A DNA stretch of 8,438 nt from an uncultured Christensenella sp. Lineage in GTDB: Bacteria; Bacillota; Clostridia; Christensenellales; Borkfalkiaceae. The notes below the pieces were generated by a model. The model was not told where the DNA came from. It did not search any database and saw only the letters and a program-made list of their open reading frames with translations. The stretch lies in assembly GCA_910578765.1 (NCBI GenBank), contig CAJTRW010000030.1, positions 1 through 8,438 on the forward strand. The letters run 5' to 3'. This document shows, piece by piece, positions 6,201 to 8,438 of this stretch (its first letter is position 1; every line of letters begins with the position of its first letter). The position numbers and the translations under genes were made by a program.

Positions 6201-8101
6201 ACATTTACAAAACTTCCAACGCGGCGGATATTCCCAAGGCGGAGAAGATAGAGCTTACCGCAGAAGAGCTTAACAAACTTGACGCCGGCACCTGGTACGT
6301 CGGCATAGAGCTTGTAAACAACACGCTTTTCAAAATTCTGCCCGGTCAGGAATTCTTCTCCATTACGGTAACGGCACTTGAAATAGACGTGCCCGAAATT
6401 GCCGCAAGGATAGAGTTCAACAGTTCTACGTTAAGCTTTGCAGATTATCTTGACGCGAAGTATAAGGAGTACCTCGACGCGGGTATAATAAGCGCGGTGT
6501 CGGGTACGGCAACGGCGCGCGACGTGTCGTCAAGTCCTTATGTTGCGACTATTGAAATAATTAATGCAAACTATAAGTGGAAAGCGCCCGCAACGGCAGC
6601 GCCTTCCAAGGTATTGCTTAAAGCAAGCATAGCGGAAGACGAGCTTACGACCGACGTAACCTTGAACGGCACGCAGAAGATAGCCGAATACGGCTGGAAT
6701 ATAGCTCCGTTCAGGCTTACCGCTGACGTGTTGAATTTGAACGGCAAAAACGGCGCCGTATTCAACGAGGGCAAGCTTCCCGAATGGGCAAGACAGCTTG
6801 TAGCCGACGGAACGCTTACGGTTGGCGTAAGTTACTTCTCTGACGAAGCGGGAACAACTCCGCTTTCCGATGAAGAAGTGGTTATAAAGGGCGGCAGACA
6901 GTATTTTGTAAAGCCCGTGATAAGCGGCGACGACAGCGGAAACTTCACCTTCGCAACGGACGACAGCGTAATCAACACGCCGGCAAAGGCGGTAACGTAC
7001 AAAGTGCCGCAAAGCGGCGCGACGGCAGTGCTTAACAACGTAAAGGGCTTTGTCACCAAGACCTGGTTGGGACTTCCCGTATGGGCATGGATGGCGATAG
7101 GTCTTGCGGTACTTATACTTCTTATAATAATAATCGCGGTAGCGGTTAAACGCAGAAAGACGAAGGCGGCGCGCGAAGAAAAGAAGGCCGCGAAGGAAGC
7201 GGCAAAAGCGGAGGCGGAAGCAAAAGCCGAAGCGGAGCGCGCGCGTCTGGAAAGCCAGCGCGAGATAGAAAAGATGAAAGCGGAAGCGGAGGCGGCGAAA
7301 GCCAAAGCGCAGGCGGAAGCGGAAATCGCAAAGATACGCGCCCAGGCCCAGGCGGCAATGCCTCAGGTTCAACCTGCGCAGGCAATGCCCCAACAGCAAC
7401 CCGTGCAGGCAATGCCCGACGGTCGGCAGTATCCTCAGGCACAGCCCCGTCAGATGCCCGCTTATCAGCAGATGCCTCAGATGTATCAAATGCCGCAGTA
7501 TCCTCAGCAGCCGCAGACGGCTTCTCAGCAGTTTGCGCCTCAGGCGGATTCCGCTATGATGGCGAGAATGGAGGCTCAGCTTGCTTCCATGCAGGCGGAA
7601 AGCAGGGCAAAGGAAGCGGCGGAGCAGAAAGCGGAAATAGCGGCTCTCCGTGCGGAAAGCAGGGCAAAGGAAGCGGCGGAGCAGAAGGCGGAAATAGCGG
7701 CTCTCCGTGCGGAAATCCAAAGCTTGCGCTACGGTTCCAACAACGCGGTTCCTTCCAATCTGTCCGCACATGCGGAAATTCCTTCGGCAGGCGGTTCTAT
7801 GGACGTGCTCGGCGCGTTGGTAGTGGCGGCGCTTAAAAATCTTGCGGGGGTACCGAACGCGGCGGCGTTTGAAAAACCTGTGGAAGTTTTACCTGTGCAG
7901 ACCGTGCATGAGGAAAAATCTCAACCCGTATCGACGGCGTATCCTCCCGACGCGGTGATTACTACCACAACGACTGTCGACACCACCAAAAATGCGGTAA
8001 AGCAGATTTCGGCGGAACAGATAAACCGTGAAACTCGTACGGAAAAAGATTCCCGCGAAAGCTTTTTCGACATAGACGGATTCTACGATAAGTACGAATA
8101 A
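242..8101 (+). CDS. Giant surface protein: beta-helix, Ig-like stalk, one membrane helix and a long coiled-coil cytoplasmic tail
   Basis: This is a predicted cell-surface adhesin-like protein of 2619 residues; its ligand is unknown. Residues 2-8 are basic (KKRSGIR) and 10-31 hydrophobic, forming a signal peptide or N-terminal anchor. Residues about 134-615 form a right-handed parallel beta-helix, with GGG turns followed by F-x-M-Y-G-G-x-I-x-x-N turns and a closing cap (NNLHLRRGAKIGLV...). Residues about 640-2255 form roughly 13 Ig-like modules. The one at 763-846 (VYGEAF...GTYDVV...INGTYEVVARDV) looks like an MBG domain, and the next begins similarly (AAYGK) with a long insertion. A transmembrane helix (2277-2302) is followed by KRRK. 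The tail (2303-2619) has coiled coil 1 (2303-2372), a P/Q/M/Y-rich linker (2373-2438), coiled coil 2 (2439-2496) and a terminal segment ending FFDIDGFYDKYE. There is no terminal sortase signal. The frame is open throughout with no sign of a frameshift. Start 242 is chosen by ribosome-binding-site spacing. Domain assignments are by eye; the role is inferred. Confidence 0.93.
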   Translation: MKKRSGIRKFTLITAISVLLICLTGAFIALGINRAFDKGGLGGVSGGSQNDKYAAADAPSLPSTEEYEKIFVLKAGMTNAEKAALWDKAVAVTTGKVLFVMEDDWVADNTGIHDFGTTTAVDSEGVHLGSLLVPAGVDMTLDMRGHKLDRQLTDWLTGNDNWQGEVIKVKGKLTLTGNGVITGGYNDAQGGGINITASGTLTMYSGTIKGNTAAYGGGIGLSNGATVIMYGGLITENIADDTCDISMGGGVSLANGAVFEMYGGQISKNTSRQGGGVAIRAPISPYTNNVNNIVDPGTGDPSTFKMYGGIIGGDTAADGNVTTAVSSANVNNGAGGGTGVLAMMRSKFEMYGGKISNNKANGTYQGSGVKATIGSSFTMNGGTISSNVNAYCGGGGVLIANNSKFVLLDGIIENNRADVPAASGDSCSGGGININTSDCTFEMYGGIIRGNYANGYGGGIAFPQTSYTAYPYFEDGIITGNTTELMGGGIYTAGFSTTSSPVKVLNLSGPLICAGNFVKDGANYDYENNLHLRRGAKIGLVRYDTSYTGARLYKDGRAANIGITYGGKVDVTAQSNNGTNISKLWYFTMGQVPDNSSAYFFYDEEGYYINHQINLTGSVAGYNRLPYIAKYPDAPNANQAKWEINTEVKWEYQLDGGPDWIPANSNGEVRVYDGKAVTNVRCTHTYTHDGTVTVYEFGDANNKIFYGFDGFDTNTGFNSTNETWPAGGIKDVGEYSFTVDTTNAGFAYSWLRNMFLRIKIVPADVTVDLGSYSGRVYGEAFKYDNVTLNGGAPLTEAEISALGVQINKPYGTGVGTYDVVGSVNKTNHDKNYNISFINGTYEVVARDVYVIINNDSAAYGKTKDMNTEIETKLNTTPVTENGKQRYEGGWRYGKQPDGSDSLIFHPDDLTTSKSPFKLISQQIKDAEKASSSGYAPVVYDNTAGAEDLSTQTGKPVAGYNIIADEDSLNVNYDIHFIHWNDDPDSTDLGTADTTKSYGTFTVKEAEITVKKSTVTNDYSETIAFKDLPAAGKKVELPHANVTIKGDQSATAVYTYLEKPDTTKPENKDWVAPDGTNFFDAKYSWAAESSMQAKKTAGTYVVYFKISVPNHAVKIQVWTLSITAADLMYKFKAESVMTVDGVETRTELTDTPIESEYEKNTVIEISALKTDGSALPSDAKYKVYYLSTDADGKHGKWDAAVDQNPADADDKISIVDANKHKDYGTTEKPVNAGEYKATLVTDPGGNYTLKNDEGSNVKTFTITKQQVAAPKDSHTNALIYTAKEQSFTLGGFDDEILSLESYEDKDKTAITPDSDFTEANGWKLKATKAGAYTAKFKLKDTTNYKWADEGDDAVDTSKLDGDGVLSVTLTIERAPVKATFTAPDPSATLPWNWRPGDFPSTDGGTDKYITFAIDPSCIMEDKDGTKDNITVTLYWTEQPESGQAAKKKTEHREVDGTTNLHKLDISSFTKGTYYVYLELESDKINAANANYIIEVDSVSKLPTDKYSKTNPPSDAQAKQKFEVGDGTVNISGMKWTYTYLHEGTEVPAKEYIKNAPNADDNTKLVYTPITATTAREYILKINESSSEGFPATYLEIDKQAGGGHPVAAVSSAITVKGYTFIDGTGYTQFKYTDAGTYKTVVLLKIKDGNTETKFENKTGKGYTYIDDTHAFAEFEWAIEKFTVKPADYLGKGLEYGYRVEDIITQTKSDFAAFKKANDGTDENPVYVYEVDVQGGNMIIPEVQLPDAMDIAPFDLTAVLDPQNPTGDGMGAKRVTKVTEDGKTLTTTFTYKIKDAVKANYQLATSPDDKIVIIWRVTVATLSTSGWDTSGESTLTGEVLDKDGNKIIVTLPTPVITSDDDKDIAEKVEYVYIWDKGDGSTPVEYKGLQGLYDLNEEANALNGGAGGLLGGTVKVVVKAKDGYKLDSSLPESDFEQEIEIGDTKTRVSVTVNPDAFGGVYKNVSAELTVKQLNPDGTTDVLNPALYKRYIYKTSNAADIPKAEKIELTAEELNKLDAGTWYVGIELVNNTLFKILPGQEFFSITVTALEIDVPEIAARIEFNSSTLSFADYLDAKYKEYLDAGIISAVSGTATARDVSSSPYVATIEIINANYKWKAPATAAPSKVLLKASIAEDELTTDVTLNGTQKIAEYGWNIAPFRLTADVLNLNGKNGAVFNEGKLPEWARQLVADGTLTVGVSYFSDEAGTTPLSDEEVVIKGGRQYFVKPVISGDDSGNFTFATDDSVINTPAKAVTYKVPQSGATAVLNNVKGFVTKTWLGLPVWAWMAIGLAVLILLIIIIAVAVKRRKTKAAREEKKAAKEAAKAEAEAKAEAERARLESQREIEKMKAEAEAAKAKAQAEAEIAKIRAQAQAAMPQVQPAQAMPQQQPVQAMPDGRQYPQAQPRQMPAYQQMPQMYQMPQYPQQPQTASQQFAPQADSAMMARMEAQLASMQAESRAKEAAEQKAEIAALRAESRAKEAAEQKAEIAALRAEIQSLRYGSNNAVPSNLSAHAEIPSAGGSMDVLGALVVAALKNLAGVPNAAAFEKPVEVLPVQTVHEEKSQPVSTAYPPDAVITTTTTVDTTKNAVKQISAEQINRETRTEKDSRESFFDIDGFYDKYE
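836..1700 (+). repeat. Beta-helix repeat region (MYGG/GGG turns) inside the giant gene
   Basis: At least nine copies of a degenerate motif are seen, with M-Y-G-G-x-I-x-x-N or a variant at residues 203 (MYSG), 229, 261, 306, 350, 379 (MNGG), 407 (LLDG), 443 and 474 (FEDG). Between them lie G-G-G-[IV] turns such as YGGGIGLSNG, MGGGVSLANG, YGGGIAFPQT and MGGGIYTAGF. Spacing ranges from about 26 to 45 residues. The GG-x-I and x-x-N pattern is known from Pmp-like and other right-handed parallel beta-helix surface proteins, where each turn forms one or more rungs. The copies are diverged in DNA, so this is old protein-level repetition and not a recent tandem array. Confidence 0.8.
2159..7006 (+). 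repeat. Stalk of about 13 diverged Ig-like/MBG-type modules inside the giant gene
   Basis: A recurring late-module signature, [AVK]-G-[TEA]-[YW] followed by alternating hydrophobic residues, is seen with its aromatic at residues 735, 817, 1099, 1234, 1331, 1472, 1636 and 2018. Several copies are followed by N-Y-x-[WLI] and a closing strand (TLSITAAD, TFTITKQQV, TLTIERAPV, WAIEKFTV, SITVTALEI) that leads into the next module. Boundaries fall near 763, 846, 1003, 1124, 1264, 1374, 1523, 1681, 1818, 1949, 2046 and 2158. The module at 763-846 is the clearest MBG-type match; others carry insertions and are assigned only by this signature. Such strings usually act as a rigid stalk that carries a binding domain away from the cell. 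Confidence 0.65.
7070..7159 (+). other. Coding segment for the single C-terminal transmembrane helix and its basic stop-transfer
   Basis: Encodes GLPVWAWMAIGLAV then LILLIIIIAVAV followed by KRRK. The uncharged stretch is about 26 residues, long enough to cross a membrane once. The Trp-rich outer end and the lysine/arginine cluster just after it predict the amino side outside and the carboxyl side in the cytoplasm (positive-inside rule). Unlike a sortase substrate, 317 residues follow the basic cluster. Confidence 0.85.
7595..7708 (+). repeat. Tandem duplication of a 57-bp (19-residue) coiled-coil unit
   Basis: Two adjacent in-frame copies (7595-7651 and 7652-7708) each encode AESRAKEAAEQKAEIAALR. 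They differ at one base, a silent AAA/AAG lysine codon, so the duplication is recent. A fragment of a third unit (AEI-SLR-like) follows at 7709. The surrounding helix, including MEAQLASMQ before it, has the same character. Copy number could vary between strains, or a collapsed assembly could hide further copies. Confidence 0.9.
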
Positions 8102-8147
8102 TTTTCCTGCGGTGAATAATACGCGTGCAATTACTTACACTAATTTC

Positions 8148-8152
8148 AGGAG
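8148..8152 (+). promoter_or_regulatory. Ribosome-binding site AGGAG of the DUF378 gene
   Basis: AGGAG lies 7 bases before ATG 8160. This favours 8160 over the in-frame GTG at 8112, which has no comparable site and would add 16 polar, basic residues before the first membrane helix. Confidence 0.85.
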
Positions 8153-8159
8153 ACGGCGT

Positions 8160-8414
8160 ATGATAATTGCAAATATTATTTCCTATGTGCTTGTTTTGCT
8201 CGGCGCGGTAAACTGGGGTCTTTACGGGATTTTCGGCTTCAATCTTGTCGGTTGGATATTTCAGGGACCCAGAACGGCAGGTTCTATCATAGTTTACGTA
8301 ATAATAACGCTTGCGGCGGTCTGGCTTATAATTTCACCCATTATTTCGGGTCACGGATTAAGGCTGGTCCACAGGGACAGGGAAGAAAAAACTTCATCGC
8401 AGAGCAATAATTGA
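8160..8414 (+). CDS. DUF378 (YuzA-like) small two-helix membrane protein
   Basis: The protein has 84 residues and its biochemical role is unknown. It has two predicted membrane helices, about residues 4-25 and 42-62, joined by a short loop (WIFQGPRTAG). The first contains G-A-V-N-W-G-L (15-21) followed by G-x-F-G-F-N-L-V, the hallmark of the DUF378 family that includes Bacillus subtilis YuzA. A charged, Ser/Asn-rich tail (RLVHRDREEKTSSQSNN) extends it slightly beyond the usual family length. It starts 58 bases after the stop of the giant gene with no visible terminator or convincing promoter between, so co-transcription is likely. The start follows the ribosome-binding site at 8148. The family assignment is by motif recognition; membrane location is well supported and any link to the neighbouring surface protein is inference. 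Confidence 0.88.
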   Translation: MIIANIISYVLVLLGAVNWGLYGIFGFNLVGWIFQGPRTAGSIIVYVIITLAAVWLIISPIISGHGLRLVHRDREEKTSSQSNN

Positions 8415-8438
8415 TTATTGTAACGCACTGGCGGGGGG

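Noticed and set aside
6530..7771. A 413-codon open frame on the minus strand across the C-terminal part of the giant gene
   Set aside because: It lies opposite Ala/Glu/Lys-rich coiled-coil coding sequence whose GCG/GAA/GCA codons rarely create antisense stops. The translation is Arg/Leu/Phe/Cys-rich low complexity with no recognisable domain, and it includes an antisense image of the 57-bp repeat.
8405..8420. CAATAA/TTATTG hairpin overlapping the stop of the DUF378 gene
   Set aside because: The stem is six A/T-rich pairs with a TTGA loop and no following T-run, so it is too weak to call a terminator. Bases 8421-8438 show no other structure.

Overview
The window is nearly filled by one giant plus-strand gene (242-8101, 2619 codons). 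It is preceded by a cluster of hairpin-rich repeats (1-165) and followed by a small two-helix membrane-protein gene (8160-8414). No RNA gene, CRISPR array, insertion sequence or second large gene is visible. Roughly balanced GC, strong AAGGAG/AGGAG ribosome-binding sites, heavy use of ATA, GCG and GGC codons, and the CTTCCCC/GGGGAAGCCTTG intergenic repeat suggest an uncultured gut-type Clostridia (Firmicutes/Bacillota). Christensenellales-like lineages are my best guess, but this is inferred from style and not from a marker gene.

Layout. Positions 1-112 hold a composite element of local hairpins arranged as two imperfectly inverted arms around an ATGAGGGG/CCCCTCAT stem. Positions 124-165 hold a shortened second copy of the right arm. 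An A/C-rich, structure-poor leader (166-226) leads to the ribosome-binding site. The large gene encodes a surface protein of roughly 280 kDa, in this order: N-terminal signal or anchor helix; right-handed parallel beta-helix built on MYGG and GGG turns (about residues 134-615); about 13 immunoglobulin-like modules including at least one clear MBG-type module (about 640-2255); one transmembrane helix (about 2277-2302); and a 317-residue tail predicted to be cytoplasmic. The tail consists of a charged coiled coil, a P/Q/M/Y-rich linker, a second coiled coil with a recent 57-bp duplication, and a terminal segment ending in an aromatic-acidic peptide.

How the parts may work together. The outer portion looks like an adhesin or other binding protein on a long stalk. 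Instead of ending in a sortase signal it crosses the membrane and continues into a large interior domain, so it could physically link something outside the cell to something inside. The downstream DUF378-family protein starts 58 bases after the stop with no visible terminator between, so the two are probably co-transcribed. A functional link between them is an inference from position only.
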